64,000 bases of DNA, from NCBI RefSeq assembly GCF_004123845.1, contig NZ_NBDP01000005.1, forward strand, positions 124,001-188,000. The letters run 5' to 3'. A program made the translations under genes and the position numbers. This DNA comes from Allobosea sp. Tri-44 (GTDB lineage: Bacteria; Pseudomonadota; Alphaproteobacteria; Rhizobiales; Beijerinckiaceae). Shown one piece after another: positions 24,437 to 34,011 of this stretch (positions within the stretch are counted from its first letter, which is position 1; each line of letters begins with the position of its first letter). The notes under the pieces are model-generated. The model ran no database searches. It saw only the letters and a list, made by a program, of their open reading frames with translations, and had not been told where the DNA came from.

Positions 24437-25387
24437 ATGGACACGGCCCCCGCTGCCACTGTGGACGACGATGCCATCGCCTGGTTCGTCAGGCTGCGCG
24501 ACGAGGAGGTATCCGAGGCGGACCGGGCCACCTTTGCCGTCTGGCGGGAGGCCAGTCCCTCGCACGAGCAGGCCTGGCGCGAGATCGAAGCCGTCTGGGG
24601 AGGATTGGATCAGGTCGCCGTGCCGAAACCGGTACCGGCCATCGTCGCGCCCGCCGCATCTCGCAGTCGCCGCCTGGTATTGCGTCCGCTGGCCGCCGCT
24701 GCGGTGATTTTGCTGGCCGTGACAACGGCTGTGCGCCTGACGCCAGACGGCCTCTTCGCCGATCATCGCACCGGGATCGGCGAGCGCCGCGTCGTCGCGC
24801 TGCCGGACGGGTCACGGATCGAACTTGGACCAGCGAGCGCGGTCGATGTCGATTTCGCCGGTGCCCGGCGCACGGTCACGCTGGTCGCCGGCGAAGCCTT
24901 CTTCACGGTGGCGCGCGACCCCACGCGGCCCTTCGTCGTCAGTGCCGGCCAAGGCGAGATCGCCGTTCTCGGCACCGCTTTCGACGTCAAGATCGGCCAA
25001 AGCGAGGCGGTCTCGGTCGTCGTCACCGAAAGCAAGGTCGCGGTCAGCGCTGCCGGAAGCGGCGCTGTCGGCGTCGCCGCCGGACAGGAAGTCGGTTACG
25101 ACCGCAACGGCGTCTCGGCCGTGCGTCCGGCCGATCTCGATGCGGCCCAGGCCTGGCGACAGGATCAGCTCGTCTTCCATGATGCGCCGCTGGATGCCGT
25201 GCTGACCGAACTACGGCGCTATCGCCGTGGCACCATCCAACTGCTCGGCGGCGAGCTCGGCAAGCGACGCATCACCGCCGTCTTCGACGCCAGGCGTCCC
25301 GATGCGGCGCTCGAGACCATCGCCCGCAATCTCGACCTGCGGCTCCTGCGCGCGACCGATTATTTCGTCGCGCTCGTCGCCTGGTGA
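24437..25387 (+). CDS. FecR-family anti-sigma/signal transducer
   Basis: 316 residues. The cytoplasmic N-terminal domain (AIAWFVRLRDEEVSEADRAT; REIEAVWGG) is of the DUF4880 type that binds the sigma factor. One membrane helix follows at about 92-112 (LAAAAVILLAVTTAV), then the periplasmic FecR domain (VVALPDGSRIELGPASAVDV; GEAFFTVARD) and a C-terminal STN-like segment that would contact the receptor's signalling domain. It follows the sigma gene by 112 bp. Confidence 0.92.
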   Translation: MDTAPAATVDDDAIAWFVRLRDEEVSEADRATFAVWREASPSHEQAWREIEAVWGGLDQVAVPKPVPAIVAPAASRSRRLVLRPLAAAAVILLAVTTAVRLTPDGLFADHRTGIGERRVVALPDGSRIELGPASAVDVDFAGARRTVTLVAGEAFFTVARDPTRPFVVSAGQGEIAVLGTAFDVKIGQSEAVSVVVTESKVAVSAAGSGAVGVAAGQEVGYDRNGVSAVRPADLDAAQAWRQDQLVFHDAPLDAVLTELRRYRRGTIQLLGGELGKRRITAVFDARRPDAALETIARNLDLRLLRATDYFVALVAW

Positions 25388-25407
25388 GAAAAAATCGCAC
25401 ACCGGCC

Positions 25408-25434
25408 TAATTAGTTTTCGCCCCGCGAGCGTCT
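25408..25434 (+). promoter_or_regulatory. Putative FecI-type promoter of the TonB receptor gene (copy 2)
   Basis: TAATT (25408-25412), 17 bases starting AGTTTTC, then CGTCT (25430-25434), about 60 bp before the receptor start. It is nearly identical in layout and spacing to the copy before fecR. The two copies share about 45 bp of recognisable similarity, which is hard to explain unless both are read by the same sigma factor. Confidence 0.65.
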
Positions 25435-25493
25435 TCCCCAACGGGGGAGCGTCGCAGCGGCGCTCCGCATGATCGCGGACGGGGCATCGGGTT

Positions 25494-27989
25494 ATGAAGA
25501 GCAGGAACAAGGCCGGCCAGCAGACGGTCCGGCCGGCGATGATTGCCGTAGTGCTGGCAGGGACGGCGCTCGGCTGTTTCGCCGCGCAGCCAGTGCTGGC
25601 TCAAACCTCTGCGGCAACGAGCGCTGCGATCGACATCCCTGCTCAGGCGCTCTCCTCGGCGCTGATCGCCTTCTCGCGCCAGACCCGGATCGAGATCTTC
25701 GTCCCGTCCTCGCTGGCGGCAGGCAAGCGCTCAGCCGCGGTGTCGGGCGCGCAGTCGCCGGAAGCCGCGCTGCAACGCCTGCTAGCTGGCACCGGCCTGA
25801 CCTATCGCTTCACCGGTGCGCGCTCGATCGCGGTCGAGGCGGTCCCCAGGGCGGCCATGGTCGGCGCGGCGCCGGCTGGTGCGATCGCACTCAGCGAGGT
25901 GCTCGTCGAGGGGCCGCGATCGGCGGGCCTGCCGCCGCCGACCGGAACGATCGGGCAGCCTCCGGTTCCCTATGCGGGCGGCCAGGTCGGAACCGGGACC
26001 CGGGTCGGCCTCCTCGGAAACCGATCGGTCCTGACGACGCCGTTCAACGTGACGGGCTATACGGCGAAGCTGATCCAGGACCAGCAGGCGAGGTCGCTTG
26101 CCGACGTGGTGCAGAACGATCCATCCGTACGCAATGACGCTCCGCCATTCAGCGAGCGGGATTCCTTCTTCATTCGCGGCTTCTCGGTGGTCAATCTCGA
26201 CACGGCCTTCGACGGCCTGGCCTACATCGCCAACCCGCGCCGCAGCGTCGTCGAAGGCATCGAGCGCGTCGAAATCCTGAAAGGCCCGACCGCCCTGCTC
26301 AACGGCGGGGTCAGCCGCATCGGTGGCACGATCAACCTCATTCCCAAGCGCGCCTTCGACGAGCCCCTGACGCGCGTCACGACGACTTATCTCAGCGACG
26401 CGCAGTTGTGGACGCATGTCGACCTCGGCCGCCGCTTCGGCGCATCCAGGGAATGGGGCGTTCGCTTCAATGGCTCCTATCGGAAAGGCGACACGCCGCT
26501 CGACAAGAACGCCATCGAGGTCGGCAACGCCTCGCTCGGCCTCGACTATCGCGGCGATCGCTTCCGCGCCTCGCTGGACCTTGCCCACTCCACCCAGAAC
26601 GTCACGGCGCCGACATCCCTGTTCAATGCGGCGGCGGCGAACATCGCCATCCCGCGGGCGCCGAACGGGCGCAGGAACACGTCGAGCTCGCTCGAATACA
26701 ACGACAGCCGCTACAACATGGCCGCCGGCCGGGTCGAATTCGACCTCATGCCGGATACGACGATCTACGCCGCCGCCGGCGCCAGCCGCTATCGCGAGGA
26801 CTTCCTCTCCTCGTCCTATCAGATCACCCGCCTGGATGGCCGCGCCACCAACAGCCTAGCCATCATGCCGCTGGAGCTGCAGGGCTATTCGGGCGAGATC
26901 GGCCTGCGCTCGAAATTCCAGACCGGGTTCATCGACCATCAGCTCAACGTCTCCGCGTCCCAGTCGAGCAACGAGAACTATTCGCGCGGCTTCTTCCCGC
27001 CGGCACTGCCGACCTTCCAGACCAACATCTATGCCCCGACGCATCTGCCGCGTGATTCCGTCAATACGTTCGGCTTCCCCCGCTCGAGCCGGCAGCCGCT
27101 TTTCACCAGCCTGATGCTGCGCAGCGTGGCGGTGGCCGACACGCTCTCGGTGGCCGGAGACCGGATCCAGGTGACGGTCGGCGGTCGCTATCAGGACATC
27201 GCGCTGAAGAGCTATGTCACGCGCCCGGTCGCCACGTTCGGCACGCTCGCCTCGACCTATAAGGAGGGGCGGTTCAGCCCGGCGATCGCGGCGATCGTTC
27301 GCCCGACCGACAAGCTCTCGATCTACGCCAACTACATCGAAGGCCTGACCGAGGGGCCGAGCGCACCGGCGACGGCCATCAACTCCAGCGAGGTTTTCGC
27401 CCCCGTCGTCAACAAGCAGACCGAGGTCGGCGTCAAATACGATTTCGGCACGGTGGCCGTCACGGCCTCGCTCTTCGAGATCCGGCAGCCAAACGCCTAT
27501 ACCGACCCGGCCACGAACCGCTTCTCCGTCAGCGGCCTTCAGGTCAACCGTGGCGCCGAGTTCACGGTGTTCGGCGAGCCCTTCGAAGGCGTGAGACTGC
27601 TCGGTGGCGTCACCTTCATGGACGCAGAGCTCGCCGACACAGCCGGCGGCCGGTTCAACGGCAAGACCGCACCGGGCATCCCGACCACCGCGATCAACCT
27701 CTATGGCGAGTACGATCTGCCCTGGGTGCGCGGGCTTACGGTCACCGGCCGGATGATCTACACGAGCAAGATGTTCTACGATCAGGCGAATACGCAGTCG
27801 GTCCCTGACTGGACGCGGTTCGACCTCGGCCTGCGTTATGCCTTCACCGGCCCGGCGGGCAAGCCGGTGGTGCTCAGGGCCAGTGTCGAGAACGTGTTCG
27901 ACCGGACCTATTGGGCATCCGCCGCTCGCGGCTTCCTGGCGGTCGGAGCGCCGAGGACCTACGTGGTCTCCGCCCAGGTCGACTTCTAA
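25494..27989 (+). CDS. TonB-dependent siderophore receptor with N-terminal signalling (STN) domain
   Basis: 831 residues. A signal peptide (about 1-36, ending VLAQT) is followed by an STN domain (about 42-120; IPAQALSSALIAFSRQTRIE), which makes it a transducer-type receptor. The plug domain spans about 185-295 (LADVVQNDPSVRND; FFIRGFSV; LKGPTALLNGG), then a 22-strand barrel ending in the terminal aromatic VSAQVDF. FecA/FhuE/FoxA-like proteins import ferric siderophores and report occupancy to FecR. The specific siderophore is not predictable. Confidence 0.93.
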   Translation: MKSRNKAGQQTVRPAMIAVVLAGTALGCFAAQPVLAQTSAATSAAIDIPAQALSSALIAFSRQTRIEIFVPSSLAAGKRSAAVSGAQSPEAALQRLLAGTGLTYRFTGARSIAVEAVPRAAMVGAAPAGAIALSEVLVEGPRSAGLPPPTGTIGQPPVPYAGGQVGTGTRVGLLGNRSVLTTPFNVTGYTAKLIQDQQARSLADVVQNDPSVRNDAPPFSERDSFFIRGFSVVNLDTAFDGLAYIANPRRSVVEGIERVEILKGPTALLNGGVSRIGGTINLIPKRAFDEPLTRVTTTYLSDAQLWTHVDLGRRFGASREWGVRFNGSYRKGDTPLDKNAIEVGNASLGLDYRGDRFRASLDLAHSTQNVTAPTSLFNAAAANIAIPRAPNGRRNTSSSLEYNDSRYNMAAGRVEFDLMPDTTIYAAAGASRYREDFLSSSYQITRLDGRATNSLAIMPLELQGYSGEIGLRSKFQTGFIDHQLNVSASQSSNENYSRGFFPPALPTFQTNIYAPTHLPRDSVNTFGFPRSSRQPLFTSLMLRSVAVADTLSVAGDRIQVTVGGRYQDIALKSYVTRPVATFGTLASTYKEGRFSPAIAAIVRPTDKLSIYANYIEGLTEGPSAPATAINSSEVFAPVVNKQTEVGVKYDFGTVAVTASLFEIRQPNAYTDPATNRFSVSGLQVNRGAEFTVFGEPFEGVRLLGGVTFMDAELADTAGGRFNGKTAPGIPTTAINLYGEYDLPWVRGLTVTGRMIYTSKMFYDQANTQSVPDWTRFDLGLRYAFTGPAGKPVVLRASVENVFDRTYWASAARGFLAVGAPRTYVVSAQVDF

Positions 27990-28011
27990 AATCGACCGGA
28001 GGCCAAACGCC

Positions 28012-29121
28012 ATGCTGCGCACCGTCCTGCTCTGCCTAGCTCTCCTGCTTGCCCCCGCCTTGGCGAGGGCAAAGCAGGTGACCGACCTCGCCGGCAGGAC
28101 GGTGACGATTTCCGACAAGGTCGAGCGCATCATCATTGGCGAGGGGCGCTATGTGCCCGCCCTCGCCATTCTCGACCGGGACGATCCCGTCGGCCGTCTG
28201 GTCGGGATGATGGGCGACTACGAGGCCGTCGACTCGGCGAGCTATGCCCGCTATCGCGCGCGCTTTCCGAAGATCGCCGAGATCGCCCGGATCGGCCGCG
28301 CCTCGCAGGAGAGCTTCAGCCTGGAGAAGGCGATCGCGCTACGTCCTCAAGTCGCGATCTTCGGCCTTGGCGGCCACGGCCCCGACACCCGCTCCGGCGA
28401 GGTGATCGCGGCACTGGAAAAGACCGGGACGGCGATCGTCTTCATCGATTTCCGCAGCGATCCCTTGGTCAATACGCCGCGCTCGATGGAGCTGCTCGGC
28501 CAGGTGCTTGGCCGCGAGCACGAGGCTGCGGAGTTCGTCGCGGCCTGGCGTGCGGCACTGGCAGAGGTCGAAGAGCGGCTCGTGCGAGCCAAGCCGGCTC
28601 CGACCCGCGTCTTCATCGAAAGCCGGGTCGGGATCGATGCGAGCTGCTGCGAGACGATGACGCGCGGCATGATGGGGCGCTTCGTCACTGCCGCCGGCGG
28701 CGTCAACATCGCCGAGGCGATGGTGCCGGGCGAAGCTGGAACGGTCAGCCTGGAATGGCTGATCGCCCACCCGCCGCAGGTCTATATCGGCACCGCGATC
28801 GGCAATCTCGGTTCCACCGGCAGCAAGCCCTGGCTGGCGCTCGGCGCGGACGTGCCGGCCGAGACCGCGCAAATGAGCCTCAGGCGCTCGATGGCCCGCT
28901 CCGGCATCGCCCAGCTCGAAGCGGTGCGCGCCGGCCGGGCCCATGCGATCTGGCACCATTTCTACAACTCGCCGTTCAACGTCGCCGCGGTGCAGGCCTT
29001 CGCCAAATGGCTGCATCCTGCCCTCTTCGCCGACCTTGACCCCGAGGCGCTGCTACGCAAGCTGCACCAGCGCTTTCAGCCCTTTCCCGTCGAAGGCGTC
29101 TACTGGACCTCCCTGCCATGA
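28012..29121 (+). CDS. Periplasmic iron-siderophore binding protein (TroA/FepB-like fold)
   Basis: 369 residues with a clear Sec signal (MLRTVLLCLALLLAPALARA) and a mature start typical of the family (KQVTDLAGRTVTISDKVERI). Further motifs are RPQVAIFGLGGHG and the C-terminal IWHHFYNSPFNVAAVQAFAKW. It follows the receptor by 22 bp with an ACCGGAGG ribosome site and overlaps the next gene by 4 bp. It would take the siderophore, or iron released from it, to an ABC importer, but no permease or ATPase gene is present in this locus. Confidence 0.87.
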   Translation: MLRTVLLCLALLLAPALARAKQVTDLAGRTVTISDKVERIIIGEGRYVPALAILDRDDPVGRLVGMMGDYEAVDSASYARYRARFPKIAEIARIGRASQESFSLEKAIALRPQVAIFGLGGHGPDTRSGEVIAALEKTGTAIVFIDFRSDPLVNTPRSMELLGQVLGREHEAAEFVAAWRAALAEVEERLVRAKPAPTRVFIESRVGIDASCCETMTRGMMGRFVTAAGGVNIAEAMVPGEAGTVSLEWLIAHPPQVYIGTAIGNLGSTGSKPWLALGADVPAETAQMSLRRSMARSGIAQLEAVRAGRAHAIWHHFYNSPFNVAAVQAFAKWLHPALFADLDPEALLRKLHQRFQPFPVEGVYWTSLP

Positions 29122-29864
29122 CCGATATGCCTGCCGCGCCTGCGCCACGCCCTGCCCTCGACGAATGGCAGCTTTCCGTCGTCGAGGCCTTCGACGTCGA
29201 ACCGCGCCTTCGCCGTGTCGTCTTCACGGCCGACACGCTCGACCAGTTCGCTTATAGGCCGGGGCAGGCGCTCGTCCTGCGCATGCCGCTGCCGGAGGGC
29301 GGCACCGGCCGGCGCGACTACACCATCCGCTGGCTCGACCTCGATGCGAAGCGACTCGCCATCGATTTCGTCCTGCACGGGGCGACGCCGGCGCCAAGCT
29401 GGGCGAAGGCCGCGCGCCCGGGAGACCCACTGCTCGCGCTTGGCCCACGCGGCCGCAGCGTGATTGCGCCCGACGCCGACTGGCATCTGTTCTGCGTCGA
29501 CGAGACCGGCATCCCGGCACTGCGCCACATGCTCGAAACGCTTCCGGCTGGCACGATCGTCCATGCGCTGATCGAGACCGCCTCGGCACAGGACGAAACC
29601 GCCATCGAGACCGCTGCGACATTGACCTGCCGCTGGCTCGCGCGCGACGACGTCGCCGCGGGACCGAACCCGCTGGTGCTGGACGCCCTGCGCGCGCTGC
29701 CGCTTCCCACCGGCCGAGGCCAGGCCTACCTGATGGGCGAGACGAGCAATGTCCGCTCCTGGCGGCATCACCTCGTGCATTCGGGAATGCCGAAAACCGC
29801 GATCGCTTCGGAAGGCTATTGGCGGCCGGGCCGCGTCGGCGGCCACGACCATGTCGACGACTGA
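29118..29864 (+). CDS. Siderophore-interacting protein (FAD-dependent ferric reductase family)
   Basis: 248 residues. The FAD-binding half has YRPGQALVLRMPL and RRDYTIRWLD, and the C-terminal SIP domain has VDETGIPALRHMLE and a YLMGETSNVRSWRHHL segment close to the family's GE-x-R helix. Members such as ViuB/FscN reduce the ferric siderophore in the cytoplasm to release iron. The 4-bp overlap with the binding-protein gene makes this the last gene of the iron operon. Confidence 0.9.
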   Translation: MTDMPAAPAPRPALDEWQLSVVEAFDVEPRLRRVVFTADTLDQFAYRPGQALVLRMPLPEGGTGRRDYTIRWLDLDAKRLAIDFVLHGATPAPSWAKAARPGDPLLALGPRGRSVIAPDADWHLFCVDETGIPALRHMLETLPAGTIVHALIETASAQDETAIETAATLTCRWLARDDVAAGPNPLVLDALRALPLPTGRGQAYLMGETSNVRSWRHHLVHSGMPKTAIASEGYWRPGRVGGHDHVDD

Positions 29865-30164
29865 ATTTGCGCAGTTCCTGCCTCGCGCTCGCCGATGCAC
29901 GCGCTGCGGGAGCGCGAATGGAACGCCTTCCGACGGCCTACCTGAATCCCGGATCAGGGTTCGCGCGGTGGTGCCACCCCTCGCCAAACGCCCAGGGTGA
30001 TTTACGATAGAAAGCCCGCCAGCGCAGATCGGCCGGCCGCTCAACATAGCGGCGGCGAACCAGTCTTCTCGCGATTCAATATCCAAAACATAAGATGGTC
30101 GCGGGCAGCGGGCGAGCGTAGCGCGTCCACTACAGGCTGTCGCGCCACGTCCGATTGTTACGAC

Positions 30165-30189
30165 GATTTTAGATTTTATCTCTAAAATC
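30165..30189. repeat. AT-rich inverted repeat near tRNA-Gln
   Basis: GATTTTAGA (30165-30173) and TCTAAAATC (30181-30189) form a perfect 9-bp inverted repeat with a 7-bp centre. A smaller CCACTT-AAGG-AAGTGG hairpin touches the tRNA 3' end. It could serve in tRNA 3' processing or termination, but no U-tract follows. In 29865-30204 I see no convincing gene; the region looks like degenerate non-coding sequence. Confidence 0.45.
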
Positions 30190-30204
30190 AACCACTTAAG
30201 GAAG

Positions 30205-30278
30205 TGGCTGGGGGACTAGGATTCGAACCTAGACAACCAGAGTCAGAGTCTGGGGTCCTACCGTTAGACGATCCCCCA
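30205..30278 (-). tRNA. tRNA-Gln (anticodon CTG)
   Basis: The minus strand folds into a complete cloverleaf of 74 nt. The acceptor TGGGGGA pairs with TCCCCCA, with discriminator G and an encoded CCA. The anticodon stem CCAGA/TCTGG encloses the loop CTCTGAC (anticodon CTG), and the T-arm contains GGTTCGAATCC. No intron or integrase is nearby. Confidence 0.96.
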
Positions 30279-30364
30279 ACGGGCGCGCTTGGTGCGACGC
30301 GTCGGATGGGCGCGGTCTAAACAACCTCACGCGCGGTTGCAAGCCTTCTGTGACGATTTCGACA

Positions 30365-30389
30365 TGCAAGGCGGTCAAAGCGCCTTGCA
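30365..30389 (-). other. Stem-loop downstream of glpK
   Basis: TGCAAGGCG and CGCCTTGCA form a perfect 9-bp stem with a 7-nt loop, 60 bp past the glpK stop. There is no U-tract, so it is more likely an mRNA 3'-end stabiliser or a Rho-dependent end than an intrinsic terminator. Confidence 0.5.
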
Positions 30390-30448
30390 CGGCAGCCCGA
30401 AACGATCGCCGGCGCTGTGCGGCATGCGCGTTCGTGCGCAAGAACGTC

Positions 30449-31951
30449 TCAGCTGGCGGTGAGCGTGCGCCTGACGGCGTCGCGCCAGCCGGCAACGTGG
30501 TGGCTGCGGGTTTCCTCGGCGAGGCTCGGCGAGAAACGCCGCTCCAGCCGCCAGCGATCGGCAAACTGGGCCGGCTCCGGCAGCAGGCCGGCGTCGAGGC
30601 CGGCGAGATAGGCAGCGCCGAGCGCGGTGGTCTCCAGCACCTGCGGCCGGTCGACCGGGGCGGCGAGGATGTCGGCGAGGCGCTGCATCGTCCAGTCGGA
30701 GGCGACCATGCCGCCATCGACGCGCAGCACTGTCTGCGCGCCGTCGGCCTCCGGCCAGTCGGAGCGCATCGCCTCGAGCAGGTCGAGCGTCTGGAAGCAG
30801 ACCGAATCGAGCGCTGCGCGGGCAAATTCGCGCGGGCCGGTGTTGCGGGTCAGCCCGAACATGGCGCCGCGGGCATTGGCGTCCCAATGCGGCGCGCCGA
30901 GGCCGGTGAAAGCCGGCACCAGATAGACCTGCTGGCCGGGATCGGCACTGGCCGCGAGCGGGCCGCTATCCGAGGCCTTCTCGATGATGCCGAGCCCGTC
31001 GCGCAACCATTGTACCGCAGCGCCGGCAATGAAGATCGAGCCCTCCAGCGCGTAGTAGCGCACGCCCTTGAGCTGATAGGCGACGGTCGAGAGCAGGCGA
31101 TTCTGCGACACGACCGCCTTGGTGCCGGTGTTGAGCAAAGCGAAGCAGCCGGTGCCATAGGTCGATTTCAGCATGCCGGGCTCGAAGCAGGCCTGGCCGA
31201 CGGTCGCCGCTTGCTGGTCGCCGGCAATGCCGCGAATCGCGATCGCTCCGCCGAGCAGGCCGGGCTCGCTGTCGCCGAAATGCGCGGCGCAGTCGCGCAC
31301 CTCCGGCAGCATCGCCGCGGGAATGTCGAGCAGCGCCAGCAGTTCCTCGTCCCACTGCCCCTTGTGGATATCGAACAGCATGGTGCGCGAGGCATTGGTC
31401 GCGTCGGTGGCGTGGACGCGGCCGCCGGTCAGGCGCCAGAGCAGGAAGCAGTCGACCGTGCCGAAGGCGAGCTCGCCGCGCTTGGCCCGCTCGCGCGCGC
31501 CGGGCACCTGGTCGAGGATCCAGGCGATCTTGGTGCCGGAGAAATAGGGATCGATGCGCAGGCCGGTGCGCTCGGCGACGAGCTTGCCGTGCCCTTGTGC
31601 TTCGAGCGCGGCGCAGCGCTCGGCGGTGCGCCGGTCCTGCCAGACGATGGCGCGGCGGATCGCCTGGCCGGTGCTGCGATCCCAGACCAGGGTGGTCTCA
31701 CGCTGGTTGGTGATGCCGATCGCCGCGACCTCTCCTGCCCGAGCCTCTGCGCGGGCCAGCGCCTGCCGGCAGACCGCAAGCGTGCTCTCCCAGAGATCCT
31801 CCGCCTCGTGCTCGACCCAGCCGGAGGCCGGATAGTGCTGCGGGAACTCCTGCTGGGCGCTGGCGACCGGCTGCAGATTCTCGTCGAACAGGATGGCGCG
31901 GGAGGAAGTCGTGCCCTGGTCGATCGCCAGGATCATGCGCCGCGCCGCCAT
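30449..31951 (-). CDS. glpK: Glycerol kinase
   Basis: 500 residues, the standard FGGY-kinase length. The N-terminal phosphate loop is [16 protein letters not shown]. Glycerol-contacting segments are visible ([17 protein letters not shown]), as is the FGGY signature region ([20 protein letters not shown]) and the C-terminal nucleotide-binding part ([20 protein letters not shown]). It phosphorylates glycerol to sn-glycerol-3-phosphate. No glpD, glpF or regulator adjoins it, so it appears as a single-gene unit. Confidence 0.95.
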   Translation of the reverse strand: MAARRMILAIDQGTTSSRAILFDENLQPVASAQQEFPQHYPASGWVEHEAEDLWESTLAVCRQALARAEARAGEVAAIGITNQRETTLVWDRSTGQAIRRAIVWQDRRTAERCAALEAQGHGKLVAERTGLRIDPYFSGTKIAWILDQVPGARERAKRGELAFGTVDCFLLWRLTGGRVHATDATNASRTMLFDIHKGQWDEELLALLDIPAAMLPEVRDCAAHFGDSEPGLLGGAIAIRGIAGDQQAATVGQACFEPGMLKSTYGTGCFALLNTGTKAVVSQNRLLSTVAYQLKGVRYYALEGSIFIAGAAVQWLRDGLGIIEKASDSGPLAASADPGQQVYLVPAFTGLGAPHWDANARGAMFGLTRNTGPREFARAALDSVCFQTLDLLEAMRSDWPEADGAQTVLRVDGGMVASDWTMQRLADILAAPVDRPQVLETTALGAAYLAGLDAGLLPEPAQFADRWRLERRFSPSLAEETRSHHVAGWRDAVRRTLTAS

Positions 31952-32179
31952 GCCGTTTTCTCCCGCTCATTCGCTGCCGGGCTCGCAATGCCGGCTGGCG
32001 TCGAGCTTTGCCGCGAAGGCTGGATACAGGCAAGCGGAAGCCTCGCCGCAGTTTCGCCACAGGTTCCGCTTGGCAGGGGCCGCGTGCTGTTGTTACGCTA
32101 CCGACGAATGGAAACGTTCCAGCTTCATGCTGGACTCCCGGCAGCCGCCGAGGTGGCATGGCCGGCGAAGGGTTAGCGA

Positions 32180-33280
32180 GTGACGGTCGAAGACCGCCAG
32201 GATTCCGACCGCCCCCTCGTGGCGGCGGTCCCCCTACCGGGCGAGCGGCCCGCGCCGCCGGACGCCGTTCGGTTTGCTCCGGAGCCGTACCAGCGCCCTC
32301 ACCCCACCACCTATGCCGCGCTCGATCTCGGCACCAATAACTGCCGTCTCCTGATCGCGCGGCCGGCCCAGCACGGTTTCCGGGTCGTCGATGCCTTCTC
32401 GCGAATCGTGCGGCTCGGCGAAGGGCTGGGCGCCAGCGGGCGGCTTTGCGACGACGCCATGGACCGCGCCGTCGAGGCCCTCAAGATCTGCAAGAGCAAG
32501 ATGGAGCATCGCGGCGTGACACGGGCGCGCCTGATCACCACCGAGGCCTGCCGCGCCGCGACCAATGGCATCGAGTTCGTCCGCCGCGTCGGCGCGGAAG
32601 CAAGCCTCGAGCTGGAGATCGTCGACCAGAGGACCGAAGCCTCGCTCGCCGTCACCGGCTGCGCCGCGCTGGCGGCGCCCGAGGCTGGTGCAGTGATCGT
32701 CTTCGACATCGGCGGCGGCTCGACCGAGATCGTCTGGCTCGGCGGGCGCGAGGCTGGGCGCGATCCGGCCTCGCGCATTCGCGAATGGGCCTCGCTGCCG
32801 ATCGGCGTCGTCTCGGTGGCGGAACGCTATGGCGGGATCGAGGTCGGCCGCGAGAAATTCGAGCGGATGGTCACCGATTGCAGCGAGGCGCTGGCGCCCT
32901 TCGCAAAGAAGGCGGCAGCGGCCCGCGACGCACCCAATTTCCACCTGCTCGGCACCTCCGGCACGGTGACGACCGTCGCCGGCATCCATTTGCGCCTGCC
33001 GCGCTATGACCGGCGCCAGGTCGACGGTCTGTGGATGCAGGATCAGGACATCTGCAGCGTGATCGACGAGCTCGTCGCGATGGACTATGCCGAGCGCCAG
33101 GCCAATGCATGCATCGGCCGCGAGCGGGCCGATCTGGTGCTCGCCGGCTGCGCCATCTTCGAGGCGATCCGGCGGGCCTTTCCGAGCCCGAAGGTGCGCA
33201 TCGCCGATCGTGGGCTGCGCGAGGGCATTCTGCTCAGGATGATGCACGAGGATCGCGCCTGGTGGCGCAGGCGGCAATGA
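32180..33280 (+). CDS. Exopolyphosphatase / pppGpp phosphohydrolase (Ppx/GppA family)
   Basis: 366 residues of the ASKHA fold with YAALDLGTNNCRLLIA as the N-terminal phosphate motif, the catalytic-region TTEACRAATNG, and the DIGGGSTEI phosphate-2 loop. It starts at GTG (32180) with GAAGGG upstream. It is shorter than E. coli Ppx and lacks the C-terminal HD-like domain, as in many alphaproteobacteria. It overlaps rlmE by 4 bp, a common pairing in the group. Substrate choice between polyP and (p)ppGpp is unresolved. Confidence 0.9.
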   Translation: MTVEDRQDSDRPLVAAVPLPGERPAPPDAVRFAPEPYQRPHPTTYAALDLGTNNCRLLIARPAQHGFRVVDAFSRIVRLGEGLGASGRLCDDAMDRAVEALKICKSKMEHRGVTRARLITTEACRAATNGIEFVRRVGAEASLELEIVDQRTEASLAVTGCAALAAPEAGAVIVFDIGGGSTEIVWLGGREAGRDPASRIREWASLPIGVVSVAERYGGIEVGREKFERMVTDCSEALAPFAKKAAAARDAPNFHLLGTSGTVTTVAGIHLRLPRYDRRQVDGLWMQDQDICSVIDELVAMDYAERQANACIGRERADLVLAGCAIFEAIRRAFPSPKVRIADRGLREGILLRMMHEDRAWWRRRQ

Positions 33281-33996
33281 CAACGACAAAATCCGGCGGC
33301 GGCGCACGTGATCTGCGCATCAAGGTCAAGAAGCCCGCCAAGCGCAGCCATTCCTCGCAGCTCTGGCTCGAGCGCCAGCTCAACGACCCCTATGTGAAGC
33401 GGGCGCGCGAGATGGGCTATCGCTCGCGCGCTGCCTTCAAGCTCGCCGAGATGGACGAGCGCTACAAATTCCTCAAACCCGGCCAGAAGCTGCTCGATCT
33501 CGGCTGCGCCCCCGGCGGCTGGTGCCAGGTCGCTGCGGCAAAGGTCGGGCTCGACAAGGGCAAGGGCCGGATCGTCGGCATCGACCTGCTCCCGGTCGAC
33601 CCGATTCCGCATGTCGAGCTGATCGAGCTCGACTTCATGGCCGACGAAGCCCCTGCCCTGCTGACCGAGAAGCTCGGCGGCAAGGCCGACGGGGTGATGT
33701 CGGACATGGCGGCCAACACCACCGGCCACAAGAAGACCGACCATCTCAGGATCATCGGTCTCGCCGAGGCCGCCCTCGAATTCGCCAACGACGTGCTCGC
33801 GCCGGGCGGCTTCTTTCTGGCGAAGCTGTTCCAGGGCGGCGATACGGCCGAACTATTGGCGGAGCTCAAGCGCGACTTCACCCAGGTCCGCAACATCAAG
33901 CCGGCAGCGAGCCGGGCCGACTCCTCCGAACTCTACGTGCTGGCGACCGGCTTCCGCCGCAAGGCCGAGCTGACAGAGGCAGACGGCGAACCTTAG
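33277..33996 (+). CDS. rlmE: 23S rRNA (uridine-2'-O) methyltransferase
   Basis: 239 residues that methylate the 2'-O of U2552 in the ribosomal A-loop using SAM. The SAM site is LLDLGCAPGGWCQVA (72-86). The K-D-K-E tetrad of this family is seen as Lys55 (AAFKLAE), Asp143 (MSDMA), Lys183 (LAKLFQGG) and the Glu in SSELYVLATGFR. The ATG overlaps the ppx/gppA stop (ATGA). Longer upstream reading frames run through ppx and are ignored. Confidence 0.95.
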   Translation: MTTTKSGGGARDLRIKVKKPAKRSHSSQLWLERQLNDPYVKRAREMGYRSRAAFKLAEMDERYKFLKPGQKLLDLGCAPGGWCQVAAAKVGLDKGKGRIVGIDLLPVDPIPHVELIELDFMADEAPALLTEKLGGKADGVMSDMAANTTGHKKTDHLRIIGLAEAALEFANDVLAPGGFFLAKLFQGGDTAELLAELKRDFTQVRNIKPAASRADSSELYVLATGFRRKAELTEADGEP

Positions 33997-34011
33997 GCGC
34001 GACGCTCGCGC

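Noticed and set aside
30165..30278. Possible integration (att) site at tRNA-Gln
   Set aside because: The inverted repeat beside the tRNA is suggestive, but there is no integrase, no duplicated tRNA 3' end and no mobile genes in the surrounding 15 kb.
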